In this document: piece after piece, positions 8,536-15,773 of the stretch
How positions within the stretch are numbered: the stretch's first letter is position 1
Layout: each line of letters starts with the position of its first letter
Origin: JAWKIW01 sp041394145
GTDB lineage: Bacteria > Actinomycetota > Acidimicrobiia > Acidimicrobiales > Acidimicrobilacustridaceae
Direction: 5' to 3'
Assembly: GCA_041394145.1 (NCBI GenBank)
Contig: JAWKIW010000018.1
Coordinates: 55,594-119,593, forward strand
Length of the DNA: 64,000 bases
Made by a program: the position numbers and the translations under genes
Notes under the pieces: model-generated
Databases searched by the model: none
What the model was told of the DNA's origin: nothing
Seen by the model: the letters and a program-made list of their open reading frames with translations, nothing else

Positions 8536-9525
8536 ATGAGCACGCCCGCCGCCCTGCCGCTGCGGGTCGGCGCCGCCGGCCCGGCCGTGCGCGATCTGCA
8601 GCACCGGCTGCTTGCCGTCGGCGCCCTGGCCTCGCCGACCGGTGCCGACGGGGCCTTCGGCCCCGCCACCGAAGCCGCCGTGCGCCGGTTCCAGTCCCAA
8701 CGCGGCCTGTTCGAGGATGGGGTGTGCGACGAGGCCACGTGGGCAGCGCTGGTCGAGGCCGGCCATCGGCTGGGCGATCGCCTGCTCTACCTCCGCCAGC
8801 CGATGCTCCGGGGTGACGACGTGGTCGCCCTCCAGCAGACGTTGAGCGAACTGGGGTTCGATGCCGGGCGCATCGACGGCATCCTGGGACCCGACACCGA
8901 GCGCGCCCTCAAGGACTTCCAGCGCAACGCGGGCCTGACCGTCGACGGCATCTGTGGACGGGACACCACCGTCGAGCTGCACCGGATGCAGGGCCGTGTG
9001 CAAGCGCCGATGGCCGTCGCGGGCGTGCGCGAGCGCGAGCAGCTCCGGGGCGCGCCGCGGTCGCTCAGCGGCCGGCGCGTGGTCGTCGCCCAAGCCGGTG
9101 GGCTCGATGCCCTGGCCGAGGCCATCGGCAAGGCGCTGCAGGAGGCCGGCGCCCGGGTCGTGGTGCGCGAGCACCCCGACCCCTCGGTCCTCGCGGCGCG
9201 GGCGAACGCCTTCCACGCCGACCTGGTGCTCGACGTCGAGATCCGGTCCGACGAGCCCGGTGCCCACCTGGCCTTCTACGCCACCCCGGGGTTCGAGTCG
9301 ATCGGCGGCCGTCGCCTCGCCGAGCTGCTCGCCGACGCCCTGCGGCCGGTGACCGGACCGACGGCGGTGCGGGGCATGCGCCTGCCGCTGCTGCGGGAGA
9401 CCCGGATGCCGGCGGTGGCCTGCACCTTGGGAGATCCACGGCTTGTGGTCACCCATGGTGTCGAGCTGGCCGCGTTCTGTCGGCAGGCGATCGAGCACTG
9501 GGTCCAGGCGCCGCTCCCCGGCTGA
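8536..9525 (+). CDS. cwlM: CwlM-like peptidoglycan-binding pseudo-amidase
   Basis: A 329-residue protein without a signal peptide. Two peptidoglycan-binding type 1 repeats occupy about residues 9-73 (GADGAFGPATEAAVRRFQ) and 85-150 (GRIDGILGPDTERALKDFQ). The C-terminal domain (about 178-322) follows the amidase_3 fold but lacks its zinc site: the DPGHGG-type motif is VAQAGG, the S-I-H strand reads D-V-E and the final glutamate motif reads ACTLGD. Domain order, lack of export signal and position between trxA and parB match mycobacterial CwlM, a cytoplasmic regulator of MurA that is phosphorylated by PknB and binds MurJ. A regulatory, non-catalytic role is inferred. Confidence 0.85.
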   Translation: MSTPAALPLRVGAAGPAVRDLQHRLLAVGALASPTGADGAFGPATEAAVRRFQSQRGLFEDGVCDEATWAALVEAGHRLGDRLLYLRQPMLRGDDVVALQQTLSELGFDAGRIDGILGPDTERALKDFQRNAGLTVDGICGRDTTVELHRMQGRVQAPMAVAGVREREQLRGAPRSLSGRRVVVAQAGGLDALAEAIGKALQEAGARVVVREHPDPSVLAARANAFHADLVLDVEIRSDEPGAHLAFYATPGFESIGGRRLAELLADALRPVTGPTAVRGMRLPLLRETRMPAVACTLGDPRLVVTHGVELAAFCRQAIEHWVQAPLPG

Positions 9526-9814
9526 CGCGCCGCTTGCGCACAGGGCCGTCCACAGGCTGGGCCGGGGCCGTGGGTGCCGCCGGCTGATCGGGCTCTTGGC
9601 CCTCTGACCTGCACGTTCTCTCCGCAGGCCGGAAGCCTGGTCGGCGACCTGCCGAGCCGACGGACCGCGGGCGGTTGGGGATGACCGACGTGACGGTCGC
9701 CACGCGACTCCAACCGTTGACCACAGGCTTGGCCACAGGGTGTGGACGACCTCAACGTCACGCGCGAGGTGAGAGCACCGGACGCCGCACCGGCAGCACG
9801 GTCGTGGTACCCGT
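9526..9814. other. Convergent intergenic region with DnaA-box-like cluster
   Basis: This 289-base stretch lies between the 3' ends of cwlM (+) and parB (-), so it needs no promoter. It contains TTGACCACA (9717-9725), TTGGCCACA (9729-9737) and, on the minus strand, TCGTCCACA (9741-9749), each one base from the DnaA-box consensus TTRTCCACA, plus CCGTCCACA near 9549. No gene is visible. It may be an accessory DnaA-binding site. Confidence 0.5.
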
Positions 9815-10714
9815 TCAGTCCCGTTCCGGGCCGTGGACCATGGCCCGGTAGATGCGCTCGAGGTCGTCGAGGGTCGCGAACTCGACCACGACCCGACCGC
9901 GCTGGCCCCGCAGCGCGACCCGCACCCGGGTGTCGAGATGGTCCGCCAGCAGCTGCTCGAGCTCGAGCACCGCTGCCGGGCGGGTGGCACCGGGCGCCGC
10001 GGCGGCGGGCGTCTCCCCGGGCTCCCGCGTGCTGGAGCGCCCGCACGGCCTCCTCGGTCTGCCGGACGTTCCATCCCTCGTCGAGGATCTGACGAGCCAG
10101 CTGGAGCTGGTCGAGCTCGTCGGGAAGGGAGAGCAGGGCGCGGGCATGACCGGCGCTGAGCTCGCCGGCGACCAGCAGTCGCTGGACATCCGGTCCGAGC
10201 TGGAGGAGCCGCAGCGTGTTGGCCACCGCGGAGCGGCTCCGACCCACTCGCTGGGCGACCTGCTCCTGGGTGAGGTGGAAGTCGTCGAGCAGCTGCTGGT
10301 AGGCCGCCGCCTCCTCGAGGGGGTTGAGATCCTCGCGGTGCAGGTTCTCGACCAGTGCCTCCTCCAGCGACTGGCGGTGATCGGCGGCCCGCACCAGGGC
10401 GGGGATCCGGGTCAGCCCCGCTCGCTGCGCCGCCCGCCAGCGGCGCTCGCCGGCGATCAGCTCGTAGTGGTCGCCGCGATCCTGCACGAGGACGGGCTGC
10501 AGCAGGCCGACCTCCCGGATCGATGCCGCCAGACCGTCCAGGGCCGCCTCGTCGAACACGTCCCGGGGCTGACGGGGGTTCGGGCGCACCGACGCCACGT
10601 CGACCTCCCGCAGTGCCCCTGGTCCCCCTCCGGGGTGGCGGCGCGCTCGTCCGGCGGCGGGGCCGCCGGCAGCAGGGCGTCGAGGCCCCTACCCAGCCCG
10701 CTTCGCCGTCCCAC
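9815..10714 (-). CDS. parB: Chromosome-partitioning protein ParB, frame broken twice
   Basis: ParB binds parS, uses CTP to clamp and spread on DNA, and recruits ParA and SMC. A GTG start at 10714 follows GGAGGTGA and gives MGRRSGLGRGLDALL, the ParA-stimulating N-terminus. The frame is lost near 10600 (a G run of four, apparently one short) and resumes with VRPNPRQPRDVFDE. The nuclease-like domain (LQPVLVQ, then GERRWRAAQRAG) and the DNA-binding helix-turn-helix (TQEQVAQRVGRSRSAVANTL) are intact. A second break near 10030 precedes the C-terminal dimerisation domain, which ends YRAMVHGPERD. All domains of a full ParB are encoded, so sequence errors are likelier than decay. Overlaps the end of parA by 26 bases. 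Confidence 0.9.
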
Positions 10715-11595
10715 GGCTCACCTCCTTCGCCAGCTCCCGATACGCGATCGCCCCCGCGAGGTGGGGTCGAACACGATGATCGGCTGGCCGAACGACAGGG
10801 CCTCGGACAGCCGGACGGTCCGCGGCACCACCGTCCGGCAGACCTTCGACCCGAAGTGCCGTCGGACCTCGGTGGCCACGTCCTCGGCCAGCTTGGTCCG
10901 AGCGTCGTACATCACCAGCACGATGGCACTGATCTCCAACGAGCGGTTGAGTCGGCTGCGGACCAGCTCGACGTTCTGGACCAGCTGGCCGAGGCCCTCC
11001 AGGGCGTAGTACTCGCACTGGATGGGCACCAGGACCTCGGTGGCGGCGGCCAGGGCGTTGATGGTCAGCAGACCGAGCGACGGCGGGCAGTCGATGAGCA
11101 CCACGTCGTAGTCCGCCTGCACCTCCTCCAGCGCCGAGCGCAGCCGCAGCTCGCGGGAGATGGCCGGCACCAGCTCGATCTCGGCGCCGGCCAGATCGAG
11201 GCTGGCTGGCGCCACGAAGAGGTTGCGGACCGAGGCCGCTTCGACGCAGTCCTCCAGTGGGGTGTCACTGAGCAGGACGTCGTACATCGAGGCTCGCAGC
11301 TCCCGCGTGTTGACGCCGAGCCCGGTGCTGGCGTTGCCCTGGGGATCGAGGTCCACGATCAGGGTGCGGTACCCGAGATCAGCCAGACAGGCACCCAGGT
11401 TGACCGCGGTGGTGGTCTTGCCCACCCCGCCCTTCTGGTTGGCGACGGCCAGGATGCGCGGGAGCCGGTCGATCGCCGGCGCTGCGCGCCGGCTTCGATC
11501 GCCGTCTCGAGGTGCGGTAGGTCGCGGGGCTCGGCCAGTGGCGCGCCCCGCGTCGTCCTCGGCCGGAGCCGATGTCCCTCCCCCTCGCTGCGCAC
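10689..11595 (-). CDS. parA: Chromosome-partitioning ATPase ParA, frame broken near both ends
   Basis: A Walker-type ATPase that binds nucleoid DNA and segregates ParB-parS complexes. Deviant Walker A motif NQKGGVGKTTTAVNLG, Walker A' switch VDLDPQGNASTGLG and Walker B VVLIDCPPSLG are intact. Upstream, the helix AEPRDLPHLETAIEAGAQ is in a different frame, joined to PAIDRLPRILAVA if one C is restored near 11478. The last residues, AYRELAKEVSRGTAKRAG, need one G restored in the run near 10757. I place the start at GTG 11595, which has GGAAGG eight bases upstream; a further GTG at 11649 touches parS and has no such site. Co-transcribed with parB. Confidence 0.88.
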
Positions 11596-11649
11596 CGGCC
11601 CATCCTTCCCCGGGCCCGACGTCGGTGCAAACGTGCCGGTCGGAGCCAC

Positions 11650-11663
11650 GTTTCACGTGAAAC
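11650..11663. promoter_or_regulatory. parS: parS site 1 (perfect palindrome)
   Basis: GTTTCACGTGAAAC is a perfect 14-base palindrome equal to the core of the bacterial parS consensus to which ParB binds. It lies just upstream of parA, within a cluster of three sites. Confidence 0.95.
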
Positions 11664-11691
11664 CGGGCCGTTCTGGAGGAGGCACCGGAGC

Positions 11692-11705
11692 GTTCCACGT
11701 GGAAC
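11692..11705. promoter_or_regulatory. parS: parS site 2 (symmetric variant)
   Basis: GTTCCACGTGGAAC is a perfect palindrome that differs from site 1 by one matched base pair in each arm. It starts 42 bases from site 1, about four helical turns, so ParB dimers would lie on the same DNA face. Confidence 0.88.
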
Positions 11706-11735
11706 CTCGGCCTGATCCCGAGGAGGTGCCGGGGT

Positions 11736-11749
11736 GTTCCACGTGAAAC
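11736..11749. promoter_or_regulatory. parS: parS site 3 (near-palindrome)
   Basis: GTTCCACGTGAAAC has one asymmetric base compared with site 1. It begins 44 bases after site 2 and lies 24 bases before the 3' end of rsmG. All three sites fill the gap between rsmG and parA. Confidence 0.9.
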
Positions 11750-11772
11750 CGGTACGGGCCCGACGCCGCCCG

Positions 11773-12435
11773 TCATCGGAACAGCGGGCGCTTGGCCGGG
11801 ATGCCGGGTCGGCGAGGCCACCGGTCGGCGACCGGCTCGGCCAGCACCAGCGTGGCGATGCCGGCCTCGACGCCGTGCAGCACGAGACCCAGCTGCACCA
11901 GGCCGGTGGGCACCCACCGCTCGCCGCGACTTCCGGGCGGTTCGCTCACGAGGAGCCGTCCACCGGCCGCGAGCAGGCCCACCGCGCACTCGGCGGTGAC
12001 GGCGGGGGGGCCGAAGGAGCGAGCGGTGACGACCGGGTGCCGACCCCGGTGCTGCGGGTCCCGGGCCACGTCCTCTGCCCGAGCGGCCAGCACCGTGACG
12101 CGGCCGGCGAGGCCGAGCTCGGCGACGGCACGCTCCAGCACCTGGGCTCGACGGGAGCTGGACTCGACCAGCACGACGGTCGTGGACGGCCACGCCAGCG
12201 CCAGCACCAACCCGGGAAGCCCGGCACCGGACCCGAGATCCACGACGCTGGTGGGCGCCCGGCCGACCACCCGGACGAAGCGTGCCGCATGCGCGACCAG
12301 CGCCCGATCGGCCGTGGGCCCCACCGCGCCGACCTGACGCCCGGCGGCCAAGGTCGGAGCGAGCTGCGCGGTCCATCGGTCGACGCGCGCGGCCGGGAGG
12401 TCGTCCGGCGGCGCCGGTCCCTCGTCGTTGGCCAC
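11773..12435 (-). CDS. rsmG: 16S rRNA (guanine-N7) methyltransferase RsmG/GidB
   Basis: A 220-residue S-adenosylmethionine-dependent enzyme that methylates N7 of G527 in 16S rRNA; its loss gives low-level streptomycin resistance in several bacteria. The SAM-binding loop VVDLGSGAGLPGLVLAL lies near residues 64-80, followed by the acidic strand VVLVESSSRRAQVLE. The N-terminal helix normally ahead of the SAM domain is present but slightly divergent. ATG at 12435; 35 bases separate it from the jag stop, so it belongs to the rpmH-to-parB operon. The parS cluster sits directly downstream. Confidence 0.93.
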   Translation of the reverse strand: MANDEGPAPPDDLPAARVDRWTAQLAPTLAAGRQVGAVGPTADRALVAHAARFVRVVGRAPTSVVDLGSGAGLPGLVLALAWPSTTVVLVESSSRRAQVLERAVAELGLAGRVTVLAARAEDVARDPQHRGRHPVVTARSFGPPAVTAECAVGLLAAGGRLLVSEPPGSRGERWVPTGLVQLGLVLHGVEAGIATLVLAEPVADRWPRRPGIPAKRPLFR

Positions 12436-12470
12436 GTCGTCGTGCGGCGCCGGCGCGCCGGGCCCCGGGC

Positions 12471-13367
12471 TCAGTCGGCCGGGAGGATGACCACCCGGCG
12501 ACGGGGCTCGTCCCCCTCCGACACGGTCCGCACCCCGTCGATCTCGTTGGCGGTGTCGTGCACGACCTTGCGGTCGGCCGGGCTCATGGGCTCGAGGGCC
12601 TTCGACGACCCGCGCTCGAGCACCTCGGCCGCCACCTGCCGGGTGAAGCGGGCGAGGGCCTCCCTGCGGCGCTCGCGGTAGCCCCCCACATCGACCCGCA
12701 GGCGGGTCGGGCTGGTGGCCTTGCGCTGGACCACCGTGCGGGCCAGCTCCTGGACGGCGTTGAGCGTCGTGCCCTTCGGGCCGATGAGCAGCCCGAGGTC
12801 GTCGCCGTCCACTGTGACCTCGATCGCCTCCTCGTCGACGGCGGTGGTCACCGTGCCGTCGAGGCCGAAGGCGTCGAGCAGGCCCTCGAGGAAGGACTCG
12901 ACGGCAGCAGCCTGCTCGTCGGGGGCGAGGTCGGTGGTGGTCATCGTGGGTCCTCCCGGGCGGTCGTCGATGGGTTCGCGGCGATCGGTCGATGCGGTCG
13001 GCGCCTCGGTGGACGGCGCCTCGGTGGACGGCGCAGCCGTCGTGCCGGCAGCGGTGGCCGCCGACACGGCGACGGCGTCGGCAGGGGTCTCATCCCGGGT
13101 CGTCGCCCGGCGGTCCCGCCCACCGCCACCTCGACCGGCGCGGCTGTCGCTGCGCCGGCGGCGATCCCGACGCTCGACCTTGGGCCGCGGTCGGGTCGGC
13201 CGGACGCGGGCTCGGACCCGGGCCTGACCCCGCACGCGGCCGAACAGCCCGGGCCGAGGCTCCTCCAGGATCTCGAACTCGGCATCGACCTCGTCAACAC
13301 CGAGCTCGTCGAGCGCGGCGTCCTTGGCCTCCTCGACGCTGCGGCCGGTCGTCTCGACCCACTCCAC
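12471..13367 (-). CDS. jag: Jag/KhpB RNA-binding protein (Jag_N, KH, R3H)
   Basis: A 298-residue protein. The Jag N-terminal domain covers about 1-50 (VEWVETTGRSVEEAKDAALD). A disordered Arg- then Thr/Ala/Pro-rich linker (about 55-145) includes a small APSTE repeat made by an 18-base tandem duplication near 13003-13035. The KH domain follows (about 165-235, GLLIGPKGTTLNAVQELAR) and then the R3H domain (about 240-298, ending SEGDEPRRRVVILPAD). KhpB binds many RNAs and affects cell elongation in Gram-positive bacteria; it is always beside yidC. GTG start, three bases after the yidC stop, implying tight coupling. Confidence 0.92.
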   Translation of the reverse strand: MEWVETTGRSVEEAKDAALDELGVDEVDAEFEILEEPRPGLFGRVRGQARVRARVRPTRPRPKVERRDRRRRSDSRAGRGGGGRDRRATTRDETPADAVAVSAATAAGTTAAPSTEAPSTEAPTASTDRREPIDDRPGGPTMTTTDLAPDEQAAAVESFLEGLLDAFGLDGTVTTAVDEEAIEVTVDGDDLGLLIGPKGTTLNAVQELARTVVQRKATSPTRLRVDVGGYRERRREALARFTRQVAAEVLERGSSKALEPMSPADRKVVHDTANEIDGVRTVSEGDEPRRRVVILPAD

Positions 13368-13370
13368 CGT

Positions 13371-14576
13371 TCACCTCTTCTTCTGCTTGCGGGCCCGCGG
13401 CTGCAGCGTGGGCGGCGGAGCCGCCGACGTGTCCCCCGTGCCCTTGGCGCTGCCTCCGGCGCCCTTCGCGCCGCCGCCCTTGGATGCTGCCGCCTTCGCC
13501 GGCTTGGTCACCCGACCGCCGGCACCTCGCTTGGACCCGCCGGACCCCGTGCGGCTGCCGGCACCGGCTTCGGCCTTGACCTCGTCGGTGACCTTCGTCG
13601 ACCGCCGACGGTCGGCCGCCTTGGCCCCGTTGCCGCCGGCCTGGTCCGACGTCGCCGCCCGATCGCCGCCCTTGGCCACCTTGGCGCCCCCCTTGGGACC
13701 GGTGCTGCTCGACGGGCGATCCTTGGCGCCGCCTCCGGCGGGCGTCTCCCCCCGCTTGATCCCGTAGATGCTGCGGGAGATGAACCACTGCTGGCCGACC
13801 CGATACAGGTTGGAGACGGCGAAGTAGAGGACGAGGCCGGCGGGCAGGCCGAAGGAGATCACGGGCAGGAAGATCGGCATCACCCGCATCAGCATCTGCT
13901 GCTGTGGGTTCACCTCGGCGTTGGGGTTGCGGCCCTGGATCTGCTTCTGCTGCACGTAGCCGGTCACGCCGACGACGGCGATGAGCACGAAGTACGGGAT
14001 CGCCTCCACGGCGCTGATGGACAGCGCCTGGCTGGCGCTCTCGGCCAGGTCGATGCCGAGCGCCTGCATCGTCGTCGTCGTCGACAGCGATTGGTACAGC
14101 TCGGTCGTGGCCTTCAGGTAGGCGGGATCGAAGACCAGCGTCGTGTCGTACTGCGAGGTCGGGACATCGCTGGCGCCCGAGGCCGTGGCCGCCTGGCCGC
14201 CGCTCCAGCCCACGGCGAAGCCCAGGTCCGAGACGCGCCGGGTGAGGCCGCGCAGCACCTGGTACAGGACCAGGAACACCGGCATCTGCACCAACAAGGG
14301 GAGACAACCACCCAGGGGGTTGATGTTGTTCTCCTTGTAGAACTTCAGCAGCTCCTCGTTGAGCTTCTCCCGATCGTCCTTGTACTGGGACTGGATCTTC
14401 TTCATCTCCGGCTGGAGCTGCTGCATCATCATCATCGAGCGGGTGCTCTTGAGCGTGAGCGGCGTGGTCACGATCATCACGAGCAAGGTCAGCGCGATGA
14501 TGGCGAACGCGTAGTTCGGCACCAGCTGGTAGAAGAACGCCAGCACCTGCGCGATGGCGTCGAACAGGACCTGCAC
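13371..14576 (-). CDS. yidC: YidC/Oxa1 membrane-protein insertase
   Basis: A 401-residue insertase of the Gram-positive type. The first helix (about residues 22-42), the coiled charged loop (QQLQPEMKKIQSQYKDDREK) and the conserved NNINPLGGCLPLLVQMPVF block are present, followed by helices around 175-195, 225-245 and 255-275. It inserts membrane proteins alone or with SecYEG. The C-terminal 125 residues are a long, basic, low-complexity Gly/Ala/Lys tail (ending PRARKQKKR), probably a ribosome-binding extension. GTG start at 14576. An insertion of about 65 residues between conserved blocks (after LRGLTRRVSDLG) is larger than usual for the short Gram-positive form. Confidence 0.94.
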   Translation of the reverse strand: MQVLFDAIAQVLAFFYQLVPNYAFAIIALTLLVMIVTTPLTLKSTRSMMMMQQLQPEMKKIQSQYKDDREKLNEELLKFYKENNINPLGGCLPLLVQMPVFLVLYQVLRGLTRRVSDLGFAVGWSGGQAATASGASDVPTSQYDTTLVFDPAYLKATTELYQSLSTTTTMQALGIDLAESASQALSISAVEAIPYFVLIAVVGVTGYVQQKQIQGRNPNAEVNPQQQMLMRVMPIFLPVISFGLPAGLVLYFAVSNLYRVGQQWFISRSIYGIKRGETPAGGGAKDRPSSSTGPKGGAKVAKGGDRAATSDQAGGNGAKAADRRRSTKVTDEVKAEAGAGSRTGSGGSKRGAGGRVTKPAKAAASKGGGAKGAGGSAKGTGDTSAAPPPTLQPRARKQKKR

Positions 14577-14596
14577 CTACCGACCTCTTTCCGTCA

Positions 14597-14866
14597 TCAC
14601 GCCGCCTTCCGCTTGGGGACAGGATCCCAGCCCGAGCTCCCCCACGGGTGGCACCGACCGATCCGGCGGGCGGTCAACCAGCTGCCCCGCCAGAAGCCGT
14701 GCTCCTCGTAGGCCTCCAGCGAGTACGACGAGCAGGTCGGGACGTAGCGACACGGCGAGGGCCGCGACGCCGTGACCTGCTGGTACGCGCGCACCAGCGC
14801 GTGTGCGGCGCGCGCCGACCGGCTCATCGGCCGCGTCGGTGGGGCCTCGTCGCCCGGTGGGCTCAT
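14597..14866 (-). CDS. yidD: YidD membrane-insertion efficiency factor
   Basis: An 89-residue protein with all hallmarks of YidD: ALVRAYQQVTASRPSPCRYVPTCSSYSLEAYEEHG and the C-terminal GRCHPWGSSGWDPVP (given as two separated motifs). It aids membrane-protein insertion near YidC. The ATG at 14866 overlaps the rnpA stop as TGATG, and gives a 15-residue Pro-rich lead before the conserved MSRSARAAH; a start at 14826 would also fit the family length. Part of the rpmH-rnpA-yidD-yidC operon. Confidence 0.93.
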   Translation of the reverse strand: MSPPGDEAPPTRPMSRSARAAHALVRAYQQVTASRPSPCRYVPTCSSYSLEAYEEHGFWRGSWLTARRIGRCHPWGSSGWDPVPKRKAA

Positions 14867-15213
14867 CACCGCTGGTCCATCTGCTCGAGCATCTCCTCCA
14901 ACCGGGCGTCGAGCGCCGCGAACGACAGGGTCGCCGCCCCGGCACCGGCACCGATCAGGTACCGACCCGGCGGCAGGGCGTCGGGCGCCCGTCCGGCGTG
15001 CTGTCGCAGCAGCTCCCGGAGGCGGCGCCGCAGCCGGTTGCGGGTCACAGCATTGCCGACTTTGCGGCCCACGGCGAACGCGACCCGGGGTGGTCGCCCG
15101 GGGCCGCCCGGCGGATCCGGCACGAAGCGCAGCCAGAGCGGCCCGGCCGCCACCCGGCGGCCGCGGCGCGCCACCTCGTCGAGCTCGCGTCGACGGTGCA
15201 GGCGCCAGATCAG
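14866..15213 (-). CDS. rnpA: Ribonuclease P protein component, probable CTG start
   Basis: The protein cofactor of RNase P, which matures the 5' ends of tRNAs. The RNR signature is visible (FAVGRKVGNAVTRNRLRRRLRELL). No ATG, GTG or TTG precedes the conserved N-terminus IWRLHRRRELDEVARRG; a CTG at 15213-15211 is placed exactly right and overlaps the rpmH stop as CTGA, giving a normal 115-residue protein. The next in-frame GTG would remove the first conserved strand. Either a rare CTG start with translational coupling or a small indel upstream explains this. Confidence 0.88.
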   Translation of the reverse strand: MIWRLHRRRELDEVARRGRRVAAGPLWLRFVPDPPGGPGRPPRVAFAVGRKVGNAVTRNRLRRRLRELLRQHAGRAPDALPPGRYLIGAGAGAATLSFAALDARLEEMLEQMDQR

Positions 15214-15344
15214 GCCGACAGGCGCTGACGACCCCGGCGGCGGCGGTTCCGCACGACGGCCCGGCCGCCACGGGTCGACATCCGCTGTCGGAACCCGTGG
15301 CGCTTGGCCCGGCGTCGGTTGTTCGGCTGAAAGGTGCGCTTCAC
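15210..15344 (-). CDS. rpmH: 50S ribosomal protein L34
   Basis: A 44-residue, highly basic protein beginning VKRTFQPNNRRRAKRHGF, the invariant L34 sequence, and ending RNRRRRGRQRLSA. GTG start at 15344 preceded by a purine-rich GGAGG-type site in the reverse strand. First gene of the minus-strand operon that diverges from dnaA, as in nearly all bacteria with an undisturbed origin region. Confidence 0.97.
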   Translation of the reverse strand: MKRTFQPNNRRRAKRHGFRQRMSTRGGRAVVRNRRRRGRQRLSA

Positions 15345-15773
15345 GTCCTGCCTCCTCCACCACCAGGCCTCCCGGCGGCGATGGTCGGCTCCCGCGGCGC
15401 GGGCTCGACGGGCCGTCCACACGGCGCGTCAGCGCCCCGCGCGGGAGCAGCAACGGTCGGCGGCCACGAGCGGATGACCCACGGCCGAGAACCCGGCAAG
15501 CCTACGAGTCCGGGTCGACGCAGGGCAACCACGCCCCCGACACCGCCCCTGACCTGCGCTCTCGCGGCCTGTGGATGACGCCCGTGCGACCGGTCCCCGG
15601 CGGTGCTACGGTCCCCGCTCCCAGGGTCCACCAGCGGTGTGGGCGGCTGCTGGTGGTCGGTTCGTGCCGAGGCCCAGCACGCCACCAGCCCGTCGACGGG
15701 CCGCCAGAGCAGTTTTCCACAGCGTGTGGACCGCGCTGTGGAGAGGACGGTCGTCGGGGAGGCGTCGACGCAG
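15345..15773. other. rpmH-dnaA divergent intergenic region
   Basis: A 429-base region without a convincing gene. It must carry the promoters for rpmH and dnaA. DnaA-box-like 9-mers are present: TCATCCACA on the minus strand (15570-15578), TTTTCCACA on the plus strand (15713-15721) and weaker copies CGGTCCACA (minus, 15725-15733) and CTCTCCACA just after. A possible -10 box for dnaA is TACGGT near 15607. These boxes suggest dnaA autoregulation or part of the origin. Confidence 0.6.

Noticed and set aside
11359..11649. A separate small gene starting at GTG 11649 against parS
   Set aside because: Its sequence reads directly into the ParA N-terminus if one C is restored, so it is the 5' part of parA.
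12282..14711. An 809-codon plus-strand frame opposite jag and yidC
   Set aside because: Jag and YidC on the minus strand are unmistakable; the plus frame has no domain and is rich in Gly/Arg/His.
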